Notes: a model not told the origin generated them from the sequence alone. A stretch of DNA of 17,897 nucleotides from Desulfocurvus sp. (GCF_023230885.1 NZ_JALNWM010000048.1:1-17897), one strand, 5' to 3'. Shown: positions 6,734 through 13,362, counted from the stretch's first letter. Made by a program: numbers and translations.

Positions 6734-7795
6734 GTGTACCAGATCGACACCAGCGCCGCGAATTTCCCGGAAGCCGACGACTATGTGCGCGGGTTCTTCC
6801 TCTATGTGGACCCGGACCACGAGGCCATGGTCGCCCTGTACCGCGTGACCGTGGCCAGGACGCTGGCGGCCCTGCGCGCGGGCTGGGCCTTCCCGACCAT
6901 CGACCAGCTCATGCCGCGCAACGTGGAGCACCTGCGCGACATGTTCTACCAGGAGCAGCAGGGCGGCGCCCGCGAGATGGTCGACGCCGAGACCAAGATC
7001 GCCTCCTTCCCCGACGTGTACTTCCGCCTGCGCGAGGTGCTCGACCGGCCCACCAGCTCCGCCGACGACGTGGCCGACGTGGTCGGCACCGACGTGGCCC
7101 TGACGGCCAAGCTGCTCAAGCTGGTGAACAGCCCGCTCTACGCCTTCGCCGAGCCCATCGACTCCGTGTCCCACGCCGTGTCCCTGCTGGGCGTGCGCGA
7201 GGTATCCAACCTCGCCCTGGGCATCTCGACCATCAATTTCTTCAAGGACATCCCGCCCGAGCTGATCGACATGCGCACCTTCTGGAAGCATTCCCTCAGC
7301 GTGGGCATCTTCTCCAAGCTCCTGGCCGCCCGGGTGCGCGGGGCCAACACCGAGCGGCTGTTCACCGCCGGGCTGCTGCACGACGTGGGGCGGCTCATCC
7401 TGTTCAAGAAGCTGCCCTACGCCTCCACCCAGGCATTGATCCACGCGCGCTCCAACATGCTGCCCGTGGTCGACGCCGAGACAGACGTGTTCGGCTACGA
7501 CCACACCAACGTGGGCCAGACCCTGCTGGCGGCCTGGAACTTCCCCCAGGAGATGACCGACCTGGTGCGCTTCCACCACACGCCCATGCAGGCGCCCATC
7601 CCGCTGGACGCCGCCATCGTCCAGGTGGCCGACAACCTGGCCAACGCCGCCGAAATCCCGGCCGGCGGCAAGTTCGTACTGCCCGGGCTCGCCCCCGGGG
7701 CCTGGGAGCTGCTCGGCCTGGGGCCCGACTCCATCGAGCCGCTCATGGAGCTGTACGACCTGCACATCGAGGAGGTCACCGAAACCTTCCTCTAG
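6734..7795 (+). CDS. HDOD-domain signalling protein
   Basis: A 353-residue cytoplasmic protein with one HDOD domain (about residues 90-290), a signalling fold related to HD phosphohydrolases. The N-terminal 85 residues (about 13-60 helical) are not recognised. The domain shows SFPDVYFRLREVL, an LLKLVNSPLYAF segment, HAVSLLGVREVSNLALGIS, and AGLLHDVGRLIL with H216-D217. Many HDOD proteins have lost the HD pair; this one keeps it, but I cannot say that it is catalytic. HDOD proteins often act in motility, c-di-GMP or stress signalling, and the cheR/cheX neighbours fit that. Start GTG at 6734 follows GGAGG at 6723-6727. Confidence 0.9.
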   Translation: MYQIDTSAANFPEADDYVRGFFLYVDPDHEAMVALYRVTVARTLAALRAGWAFPTIDQLMPRNVEHLRDMFYQEQQGGAREMVDAETKIASFPDVYFRLREVLDRPTSSADDVADVVGTDVALTAKLLKLVNSPLYAFAEPIDSVSHAVSLLGVREVSNLALGISTINFFKDIPPELIDMRTFWKHSLSVGIFSKLLAARVRGANTERLFTAGLLHDVGRLILFKKLPYASTQALIHARSNMLPVVDAETDVFGYDHTNVGQTLLAAWNFPQEMTDLVRFHHTPMQAPIPLDAAIVQVADNLANAAEIPAGGKFVLPGLAPGAWELLGLGPDSIEPLMELYDLHIEEVTETFL

Positions 7796-7816
7796 GGCGG
7801 GCCCCCGGTTGCGGGC

Positions 7817-7845
7817 TTGCCTTCGCGGCACCGAGCGACTATAAT
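7817..7845 (+). promoter_or_regulatory. Strong sigma-70 promoter for the CheX-like gene
   Basis: TTGCCT (7817-7822), a 17-base spacer, and a perfect TATAAT (7840-7845). It lies about 20 bp after the HDOD stop and gives a predicted start near 7852 with a leader of about 100 nt. The AT-rich -10 stands out sharply in GC-rich surroundings. Confidence 0.8.
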
Positions 7846-7851
7846 TTCAAA

Positions 7852-7875
7852 TGCGCCCGCCTCATGGCGGGCGCA
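7852..7875 (+). other. Perfect 10-bp stem-loop at the predicted 5' end of the cheX-like mRNA
   Basis: TGCGCCCGCC (7852-7861) pairs with GGCGGGCGCA (7866-7875) around a TCAT loop. It begins six bases after the TATAAT. No T-run follows, so it is unlikely to be a terminator; it could protect the mRNA 5' end or act as an operator. Confidence 0.6.
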
Positions 7876-7953
7876 GTGGTCCCCGCCCCCACCGGGCCGC
7901 ACCGGGCCGGGACGGTTCCGCCCGCCCCCAGTCAACAGCAAAGCCAGGCGGCC

Positions 7954-8586
7954 ATGACCATCAAATACAACGTCGCGTTCATCAACCCCTTCCTGGAAGC
8001 CGTCATCAACGTGCTCTCCACCATGGCCATGGTCTCCGCCACGCCCGGGCGCCCGTATATCAACACCCGGCGTACCTCCCAGTGCGACGTGACCGGGCTC
8101 ATCGGCATCACCGGCCACGCCGAGGGCACCATCGCCCTGTCCCTGTCCAAGGGCGCCATCCTGCGCATCGTCGGCAACATGATCGGCGAGGAATACACCG
8201 ACCTGAACAACGACATCGCCGACGCCGTGGGCGAGCTGACCAACATGATCGCCGGGCAGGCCCGCCAGAACCTGTCCGTCCTGGGCCTGAACTTCCGGGC
8301 CTCCACGCCCTCGGTGGTCATCGGCAAGGGCCTGCGCGTGGCGCATCCGGCCTCGGGGCCCATCCTGACCATCCCCTTCACCACCCCCGACGGCGACCTG
8401 GTGGTGGAGGTCTGCTTCGTGCGCGCCCAGGAGGTGGCCGTGGGCAAGGAGGTGGCCGCCAAGGCCCCCGACGCCAAGGCCAAGCCCCCCGAGGCCCCCG
8501 AGGCCAAGGCCGCCGCCCCCGAGCCCGCCCCGGGCCCCAAGCAGGAAAAGATGGACCAGAACGCCATCGACAAGTTCTTCGACTAG
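7954..8586 (+). CDS. cheX: CheX-like chemotaxis phosphatase with Pro/Ala/Lys linker and short C-terminal motif
   Basis: The N-terminal 160 residues look like a CheX domain, a family that dephosphorylates the response regulator CheY. It opens with INPFLEAVINVLSTMA, continues with TGLIGITGHAEGTIALSLSK, and has DAVGELTNMIAGQ, in which E94 and N97 form the ExxN pair used by CheX for catalysis. Residues about 166-199 are a charged Pro/Ala/Lys linker (KAPDAKAKPPEAPEAK and more), probably disordered. The last residues, MDQNAIDKFFD (200-210), resemble the N-terminal CheY-binding motif of FliM. ATG at 7954 has only a weak ribosome site (AGGCGG). It has its own promoter at 7817-7845. CheX domain fairly sure; tail function is inference. 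Confidence 0.85.
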   Translation: MTIKYNVAFINPFLEAVINVLSTMAMVSATPGRPYINTRRTSQCDVTGLIGITGHAEGTIALSLSKGAILRIVGNMIGEEYTDLNNDIADAVGELTNMIAGQARQNLSVLGLNFRASTPSVVIGKGLRVAHPASGPILTIPFTTPDGDLVVEVCFVRAQEVAVGKEVAAKAPDAKAKPPEAPEAKAAAPEPAPGPKQEKMDQNAIDKFFD

Positions 8587-8654
8587 CCCCCGCCGCCGCG
8601 CCCCGGGGCGCCCGGAACCCGCGCCCGGGCCAGGCCCCGGCTTCCGGGGGCGAA

Positions 8655-8741
8655 GCTTTGGGGGGCGGCGCCAGCGGACAGTCGCACGCCGATGCTCACC
8701 GTGCCCCGGTGGGGCGGGGCTTTGGGGATGCGGCGCCAGGG
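8655..8741. repeat. Imperfect direct repeat, two copies
   Basis: Copy one is 8655-8677 and copy two 8719-8741. Both begin GCTTTGGGG and contain CGGCGCCAG, differing by a one-base length change and a few substitutions between. The spacing is 64 bp start to start. It could be a decayed intergenic repeat or chance in low-complexity GC-rich DNA. Confidence 0.4.
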
Positions 8742-8916
8742 AGCGCCGCCGGGGGCAGCCGCTCCCGGGGGCAAGCCAGGCGCCCGGCACGGCGCCCTCC
8801 GGGCGCGGGCACGCGGCGCCGCCGCGCCTGCGGCACCCGGGCCGGGCCCCCCGGCACAGCGCCCCCCGCCGGAAAGGCGCCGGGGAGGGGAAGAACTCCC
8901 GCTCAGACAGGCCCCA

Positions 8917-8976
8917 GGCGCCATGAACGGACAGGCCGGATTCCATATGGAATCCGGCCTGTCCGTTCATGGCGCC
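8917..8976. repeat. Perfect 60-bp palindrome
   Basis: Two 30-bp arms, 8917-8946 and 8947-8976, are exact reverse complements with no spacer. It starts and ends with GGCGCC and has TTCCATATGGAA at the centre (8941-8952). Symmetry stops at once outside (A8916, G8977). It lies 330 bp after the cheX-like stop and 79 bp beyond the diguanylate cyclase stop. No T-run follows on either strand, so it is not a standard intrinsic terminator. As RNA from either strand it would form a stem of nearly 30 bp. Confidence 0.97.
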
Positions 8977-9055
8977 GCCGTCCCGGGCGCGGCGCCGTCC
9001 GGGCGCCATGCCGGTGGCGGGGGGCGGCCAGGGGCGCCGCCCCGCAGAAGCCGCG

Positions 9056-10048
9056 CTACCCGGCCACCACGGCCCGGTCGCGCCCGCCCTCCTTGGCGGC
9101 ATAGAGGGCGGCGTCGGCGCGGGCGAAGAGGCTCTCGGCGGCCTGCCCGGGGCCGTCGGCCTGGGCGATGCCCGCGCTCACGGTGATGCGCAGGGGCGGC
9201 TCGATGCCCGGAAAGGTCATGGCCGCGGCCGCGTGGCGCACGCCTTCGACGATCTCCAGGGCCCGGGCGCTCGCCGTGGCGGGCATGATCAGGGTGAACT
9301 CCTCGCCGCCATAGCGGCAGGCGAGGTCGTGCCCGGGGCGCACGCCCCGGCGCACGGTGCGGGCGAACTCGCGCAGCACGAGGTCGCCCGTGGCGTGGCC
9401 CCAGGTGTCGTTGACGCGCTTGAAGTGGTCGATGTCGAAAACCACAAGGCACAGGCTGGCCCCGGGGCGCAGGGCGGCCAGTTCCTCGGCCATGCGCGCG
9501 TCGTAGAAGCGGCGCATGTACAGCCCGGTGAGGCCGTCGACCATGGCCAGCTCGAAGAGCCGGGCGTTGTCCAGGCTCACGGCCAGCACCGTGGCCACCA
9601 GCCGCAGGGAGGCCAGGACATCGGGGGCGGCGGAGGCGGCATCCAGGGTCAGGGCGCCAAGGATCAGCCCGCTGGAGGCCACCACGGGCAGCACCAGGCA
9701 GCCCTGGCCGGGGGCGGGCCCGGCGGGCAGCGGAGCCGGGGCGCCGGGCAGCGCGTCGAAGGCCATGTCGCGCTTTTCGGCGAACACGCGCCCGAAGGCC
9801 CCTTCCGCCACGGGCACGGTCAGCTCCGGACGGGCCGAGGCGTTGCCGGAAAAAACGCGGTCCAGGGTCAGGGTGGCACCGTCGGAAGCCAGGGTCCACA
9901 GGGCCGCGCGCGGCGCGGCGGCGAAATCGGCCAGGGTTTCCAGGGCCATGTCGGCGACGGTGTCGCGGTCCGATGCCTGGGCCAGCATCCGCGAGGCGAA
10001 GTTGAGCAGGAGCAGGGTCTCGCCCAGGTCGGTTTGGGACGCATGCAT
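9056..10048 (-). CDS. GAF-GGDEF diguanylate cyclase
   Basis: Makes the second messenger c-di-GMP from two GTP. The 330-residue protein has an N-terminal GAF-type sensory domain (about residues 10-165), a short signalling helix ending in LFELAMVDGLTGLYMRRFYD (about 165-185), and a complete GGDEF domain. Active-site marks are VVFDIDHFKRVNDTWGH (about 203-219) and GGEEF (247-251). The product-inhibition I-site, normally RxxD five residues before GGEEF, reads PGHD here, with the arginine one place too far upstream, so feedback inhibition may be lost. No membrane segment is seen, so it is cytoplasmic. ATG at 10048 follows AAGGAG. The gene is 44 bp after the MBL-fold gene and shares its promoter. 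Confidence 0.93.
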   Translation of the reverse strand: MHASQTDLGETLLLLNFASRMLAQASDRDTVADMALETLADFAAAPRAALWTLASDGATLTLDRVFSGNASARPELTVPVAEGAFGRVFAEKRDMAFDALPGAPAPLPAGPAPGQGCLVLPVVASSGLILGALTLDAASAAPDVLASLRLVATVLAVSLDNARLFELAMVDGLTGLYMRRFYDARMAEELAALRPGASLCLVVFDIDHFKRVNDTWGHATGDLVLREFARTVRRGVRPGHDLACRYGGEEFTLIMPATASARALEIVEGVRHAAAAMTFPGIEPPLRITVSAGIAQADGPGQAAESLFARADAALYAAKEGGRDRAVVAG

Positions 10049-10092
10049 GGCGGCTCCTTGCCCGGCCGGGCCGGGAGGATTCGAGGTCCGGC

Positions 10093-11049
10093 TCACAGTT
10101 CCACGACCATGCCGTCGCGGGCCATGAGCACTTCCAGGGGGGTTTCGGGCATGAACAGCCGGGCGTAGCGGCAGGTTTCGTCGTGGAAGGCCTCGATGGA
10201 GGCGTCGTCCAGGGTGGGTTCCTGGTGGAAGAGGCACAGGGCGCGCACTCCGGCGCGCTTGGCCAGCTCCACCCCCGCGATGTTGGAGGAGTGGCCCCAG
10301 TCGCGCTTGCTCGTGCTGGCGGCCTGGAAGGTGTACTGGGCGTCGAAGACAAGCAGGTCGGCGCCGCGGATATGCTCCAGGAACGGGTAGTCCGCGGCCT
10401 CGGCGTCCTCGCGGTGCTCGCTGTCGGTGGACATGACGAAGCACTTGCCCCGGGCCTCGAAGCGGTAGCCGTATGAGCCCCCGGGGTGGTTCTGGGCGAA
10501 GGGGGTCACGGCCATGCCGCCGATCTCGACGCTGCGGCCCGGGGCCAGGGTCTCGAAGCCGATGTCCGCGCCCAGGTCGTCGAAGTTCACGGGGAAGAAC
10601 GGCGGGGACTGCTGGGTGCGCAGGGCGCGCTCCAGGGCCTCGTGGCAGCCGTGGAAGCGGATCACGTTGCCGGGCACATAGGCCGGGGTGAAGAACGGGA
10701 AACCCATGAGGTGGTCCCAGTGCAGGTGGGTCATGATGAAGTCGTAGCGCCCGCCCGAGGGACCGCGCGTGGCCAGGACGGCAAGGCCCAGGTCGCGCAG
10801 GCCGGAGCCGCAGTCCACCACAACCACGCCCTCGCCGCCGCCGTCCACCTGCACGCAGCAGGTGTTGGAACCGTAGGTGCCCCACACGGAAAACGGCAGC
10901 TCGGAGTCGATGAAGGCGTCCACGTCGGCGCCGGGGCCAAGGCCCTTGCGCGCCGCAGCCCGCAGGGCCCGGGCCACCTTGCGGCGGATGGTCGGGGCGG
11001 TGGTGGACACGGGCAGCGATCCGCGGCAGCCCCATACGGTCACTTTCAC
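10093..11049 (-). CDS. MBL-fold metallo-hydrolase (RNase Z / phosphodiesterase-like)
   Basis: A 318-residue cytoplasmic protein of the metallo-beta-lactamase fold, a two-metal hydrolase scaffold. It opens with VKVTVWGCRGSLPVS and later GTYGSNTCCVQV, a layout seen in RNase Z/PhnP-like members. The metal motif is THLHWDHLMG with H108, H110, D112 and H113. Later candidate ligands are NHPGG, the aspartate in VFDAQYT, and the histidine in DWGHSSN. The substrate is unknown; relatives cut RNA, cyclic nucleotides or phosphodiesters. GTG at 11049 follows GAGGAGG, and an in-frame ATG further upstream has no ribosome site. First gene of a two-gene operon with the diguanylate cyclase, which suggests a signalling role. 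Confidence 0.88.
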   Translation of the reverse strand: MKVTVWGCRGSLPVSTTAPTIRRKVARALRAAARKGLGPGADVDAFIDSELPFSVWGTYGSNTCCVQVDGGGEGVVVVDCGSGLRDLGLAVLATRGPSGGRYDFIMTHLHWDHLMGFPFFTPAYVPGNVIRFHGCHEALERALRTQQSPPFFPVNFDDLGADIGFETLAPGRSVEIGGMAVTPFAQNHPGGSYGYRFEARGKCFVMSTDSEHREDAEAADYPFLEHIRGADLLVFDAQYTFQAASTSKRDWGHSSNIAGVELAKRAGVRALCLFHQEPTLDDASIEAFHDETCRYARLFMPETPLEVLMARDGMVVEL

Positions 11050-11085
11050 GGCGGCACCTCCTCTCGGCGCGGCGGCGGTTCGCCT

Positions 11086-11114
11086 TTTATACAATCGTCG
11101 CGGCAGGAGGTCAA
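11086..11114 (-). promoter_or_regulatory. Near-consensus sigma-70 promoter of the MBL-GGDEF operon
   Basis: On the minus strand TTGACC (11114-11109), a 17-base spacer, and TATAAA (11091-11086). The start would be near 11079, about 30 nt before the GTG. It lies between the MBL gene and the end of the HD-domain gene, so the two are separate units. Confidence 0.85.
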
Positions 11115-11161
11115 AGCAGCGGCGCGGCGAAAGACACGGGAGGGCGCGCGGCGCGGCGGCC

Positions 11162-12409
11162 CTAGTCGAAGTCGGCCAGCAGGGCGCCGACGTGCAGCTC
11201 GTCGCCCAGGGCGTAGGTCTGGTACTGCTGGCGCAGGCGCCAGACGGCCTGCTGGAGCTGGTCGGACGAGATGCCGTTGCGCAGGGCGGAATATGCCTCC
11301 ACGAAGGCCGCCAGGCTGTCGCAGACCTTGATCAGCTCGCCGTCCTTGGGGTCCTGGTCGTCGCGGTTGGCGGGCCCCTGAAGCTCCTCCCAGGTCACGG
11401 GGCGGACCGCGCCGTCCCGCACGGCCACGGCCTGGAACTCCGAGCCCGTCTCGCGGCCGAGGAAATAGCCCAGCCGCGCGGACAGGTCGGCAAAGCCCCC
11501 GGCCTCCAGGGGCCCGTAGACCCGCCGGGCCAGCTCGCTCTCCTCGTACTGGCGGATGAGGTCGCCGATGGTGCGCACGGATTTTTTCACCGGCGAGATG
11601 ATGTCGCGGGTGAGCACCTCGGGCAGGTCGTGGAACAGCCCGGCGAAGAAGTTGTTCTGCCTGCGCGCCGGGCAGGCGCCCACGGACAGGCTGAAGAACC
11701 AGGCATAGGCCGCGACGATGAACAGGTGGCCCAGCACGGAGGTTTCGGGGATGCGCGGGGTCTGGGACCAGCGCGTCTGGAAGCGCAGCTGGCCGCACAG
11801 GTGGGCGAAGCGGCCCAGAACGGACTCGGGCCCGGCCAGCAGGTCGCCCACGCCGCGCAGGTCGGTGAAGCGGCCCAGCCCGTCGACGAAGGACTGCTCG
11901 ATGCCGGCCTTTTCGTCGTCCCAGGGGCCCAGGTCCTTGATGAGGTTGAACTCCCAGCTCGAGGCGTAGAGGTGGGCGGCGTCGAGGATGCGCCCGGCCA
12001 GCCCGGCCTGGCCCTGGGGCAGGGACAACCGGGCCCGGAAGCGGTCCCAGAACTCGCGGCCCACGGGCAGCAGCAGGGGTTCGAGCTGGTCGAGGACCCA
12101 GGCCGTGAGCTGGCGGTGGTGCTCGGGATTCTCCTTGATCTTGTAGAAGATGGGCGGCTTGATGTCGGTTATGACCAGGCGGTAGAAATAGTCGAACAGG
12201 CCGCCCTCGACCACGGCGTCGCCCAGCTCGCGGCGCCGGGCGGGCGTCATGTCCCGCGAGTTGAGCATGAAGAGCATCCAGGCGGCCATCATCTTGTGGG
12301 CCTGCTTGTCCACTTCCAGCAGTTCCACCGGACGCAGCTTGTCGTTCCAGCGCTTCATGGTCGTGCCGGAGAAAATGAATTGCAGCAGGCTCTTGCGGAT
12401 GATCGGCAT
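11162..12409 (-). CDS. HD-domain phosphohydrolase, YfbR-like motif, with long N-terminal region
   Basis: A 415-residue cytoplasmic protein. The C-terminal half carries an HD metal-binding set: H228 in LGHLFIVAAYAW, H260-D261 in GLFHDLPEVLTRDIISPVKK, and D364 in IKVCDSLAAFVEAY. The HDxxEVLTxDxxxPVK pattern and the final (V/L)xxxDxL match the 5'-deoxynucleotidase YfbR / HD_3 type, which removes phosphate from deoxynucleoside monophosphates. YfbR is about 200 residues, so the first 200 or so here, mostly helical and opening MPIIRKSLLQFIFSGTTMKR, are extra and unrecognised. ATG at 12409 has a GGGAG ribosome site; the open frame upstream is low-complexity and probably not translated. Hydrolase family likely; substrate unknown. 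Confidence 0.85.
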   Translation of the reverse strand: MPIIRKSLLQFIFSGTTMKRWNDKLRPVELLEVDKQAHKMMAAWMLFMLNSRDMTPARRRELGDAVVEGGLFDYFYRLVITDIKPPIFYKIKENPEHHRQLTAWVLDQLEPLLLPVGREFWDRFRARLSLPQGQAGLAGRILDAAHLYASSWEFNLIKDLGPWDDEKAGIEQSFVDGLGRFTDLRGVGDLLAGPESVLGRFAHLCGQLRFQTRWSQTPRIPETSVLGHLFIVAAYAWFFSLSVGACPARRQNNFFAGLFHDLPEVLTRDIISPVKKSVRTIGDLIRQYEESELARRVYGPLEAGGFADLSARLGYFLGRETGSEFQAVAVRDGAVRPVTWEELQGPANRDDQDPKDGELIKVCDSLAAFVEAYSALRNGISSDQLQQAVWRLRQQYQTYALGDELHVGALLADFD

Positions 12410-12431
12410 GGCGGCTCCCGTTATGGGCCCC

Positions 12432-12460
12432 ACCCTATCCCGCAGGCGGGCAAAGCTCAA
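12432..12460 (-). promoter_or_regulatory. Weak candidate promoter for the HD-domain gene
   Basis: On the minus strand TTGAGC (12460-12455), a 17-base spacer, and TAGGGT (12437-12432). Half of the consensus bases match. The start would be near 12425, just before the ribosome site. Confidence 0.35.
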
Positions 12461-12513
12461 GGCCGACGGCGCCGCCGCAGGGGCCCCGCGACGGGCGCCG
12501 GGCAGGCGCCCAG

Positions 12514-12595
12514 GCGCGGGCTCCGGTCGTGGACGTGGACGGCATAACTGGCTCGCTGCCGAGGCGCCGCGCGCGGGCTCCGGGTGCGGACATGG
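12514..12595. repeat. Imperfect 25-nt direct repeat
   Basis: Copies at 12514-12538 and 12571-12595 share GCGCGGGCTCCGG and then differ at four of twelve positions (21 of 25 identical), 57 bp apart start to start. The role is unknown. Confidence 0.45.
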
Positions 12596-12832
12596 CCGCA
12601 TGGCCGCGCGCATATTGGCGCCCCCCCCGCGCGGAGGCTCCCCGCCAGCGTTCACCGCAACTCGCCAGCGCGGATCGCCGGTGCCCCGGGCGGGATCCCC
12701 GTGCCGGGCTGGCAGGGGCGCAGCCCGCGCGGGCCGGGGCCCGACGCCCCGCCCCGCGAAAAAGGCCCTCCAGGGGCTTCCCAAGCGGAAATTTTTCGGG
12801 TAGGTTTCCGGTCCCTGTTACGTTTCGCGCCG

Positions 12833-12838
12833 TATACA
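12833..12838 (+). promoter_or_regulatory. Candidate -10 element of the rplM-rpsI promoter
   Basis: TATACA (12833-12838, followed by AT) is the best -10 upstream of rplM and would start transcription near 12845, including the leader hairpin. No good -35 lies at the right distance. A perfect TTGACA at 12846-12851 has only TAAGGA (12869-12874) as a -10 at 17 bases, so it is the less convincing alternative. Confidence 0.45.
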
Positions 12839-12859
12839 ATTTCGATTGACAGCCCGGTG

Positions 12860-12880
12860 CAAAGCTCTTAAGGAGCTTTG
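12860..12880 (+). promoter_or_regulatory. Hairpin in the rplM leader (possible L13 autoregulatory element)
   Basis: CAAAGCTC (12860-12867) pairs with GAGCTTTG (12873-12880) around TTAAG. The left arm can also pair with GAGCTT at 12902-12907, which contains the end of the rplM Shine-Dalgarno. Only TTT follows and the stem is short, so this is not a convincing terminator. Leaders controlling rplM are known in other bacteria; this one is not recognised by me. Confidence 0.45.
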
Positions 12881-12910
12881 TTTCCGACTTCATGACCCGA
12901 GGAGCTTCCT

Positions 12911-13339
12911 ATGAAGACATATAGCCCCAAGCAGGGCGAAATCGCCCGCGAGTGGTTCGTGGTCGACGCGCAGGACAAAATCCTGGGCCGCCTGGCCACC
13001 CAGATCGCCACGCGGCTGCGCGGCAAGCACAAGCCCGAGTACGCCCCGCACATGGACACCGGCGACTTCGTCGTGGTGGTCAACGCCGAGAAGATCAAGG
13101 TCACCGGCGCCAAGCTGGAACAGAAGAAATACTACAGCCACTCCGGCTATGTCGGCGGCATCCGCGAGATCGCCCTCAAGGACCTGCTGGCCAAAAAGCC
13201 CGAAGAGGTCATCCGCAAGGCCGTGCGCGGCATGCTGCCCAAGAACCGCATGGGCCGGGCCATGCTCAAGAAGCTGAAAATCTACGCGGGCGGCGAGCAT
13301 CCCCACGGCGCGCAAGGCCCCAAGCCGCTTGACATCTAG
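12911..13339 (+). CDS. rplM: 50S ribosomal protein L13
   Basis: A structural protein of the large ribosomal subunit, early in 50S assembly. The 142-residue product is of normal length and shows the family pattern: WFVVDAQDKILGRLAT (about residues 15-30), LRGKHKPEYAPHMDTGDFVV (about 36-55), NAEKIKVTGAKLEQKKYY (about 58-75), the conserved VRGMLPKNRMGRAMLKKL (about 105-122), and KIYAGGEHPHGAQ at the end. ATG follows AGGAG. rpsI follows after 23 bp, the usual bacterial pair. Confidence 0.98.
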   Translation: MKTYSPKQGEIAREWFVVDAQDKILGRLATQIATRLRGKHKPEYAPHMDTGDFVVVVNAEKIKVTGAKLEQKKYYSHSGYVGGIREIALKDLLAKKPEEVIRKAVRGMLPKNRMGRAMLKKLKIYAGGEHPHGAQGPKPLDI

Positions 13340-13362
13340 CACGCACCGCAAGGAGTGAGACA

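Larger units (their letters stand above)
8587..9055. other. Gene-free stretch between convergent genes
   Basis: 469 bp of very GC-rich sequence with no credible gene. It contains an imperfect direct repeat (8655-8677 and 8719-8741), a short stem (8739-8745 with 8760-8766), many GGCGCC hexamers, and the 60-bp palindrome at 8917-8976. No T-rich intrinsic terminator is seen for either flanking gene. Confidence 0.75.
12410..12832. other. Gene-free GC-rich stretch between divergent genes
   Basis: About 420 bp with no credible gene on either strand; open frames here are short, Arg/Pro/Ala-rich and lack ribosome sites. It holds a perfect 7-bp stem with a five-base loop (12493-12511), an imperfect 25-nt direct repeat (12514-12538 and 12571-12595), and an AT-rich patch near 12788-12800 ahead of the rplM promoter region. 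Confidence 0.65.

Noticed and set aside
8583..9186. Open frames on both strands across the gene-free gap
   Set aside because: They are low-complexity Arg/Pro/Ala/Gly frames without ribosome sites, and their one shared peptide comes only from the palindrome being read on both strands.
12755..12785. Small stem followed by five T on the minus strand
   Set aside because: The stem has only seven pairs with a mismatch and there is no minus-strand gene upstream for it to terminate.
12860..12883. The rplM leader hairpin as an intrinsic terminator
   Set aside because: The stem is short and AT-containing, only TTT follows, and a terminator there would shut off an essential ribosomal operon unless regulated; a leader role fits better.
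12435..12893. Several open frames upstream of rplM on both strands
   Set aside because: Biased composition, no ribosome sites, no recognisable domain, and mutual overlap; typical shadows of GC-rich DNA.
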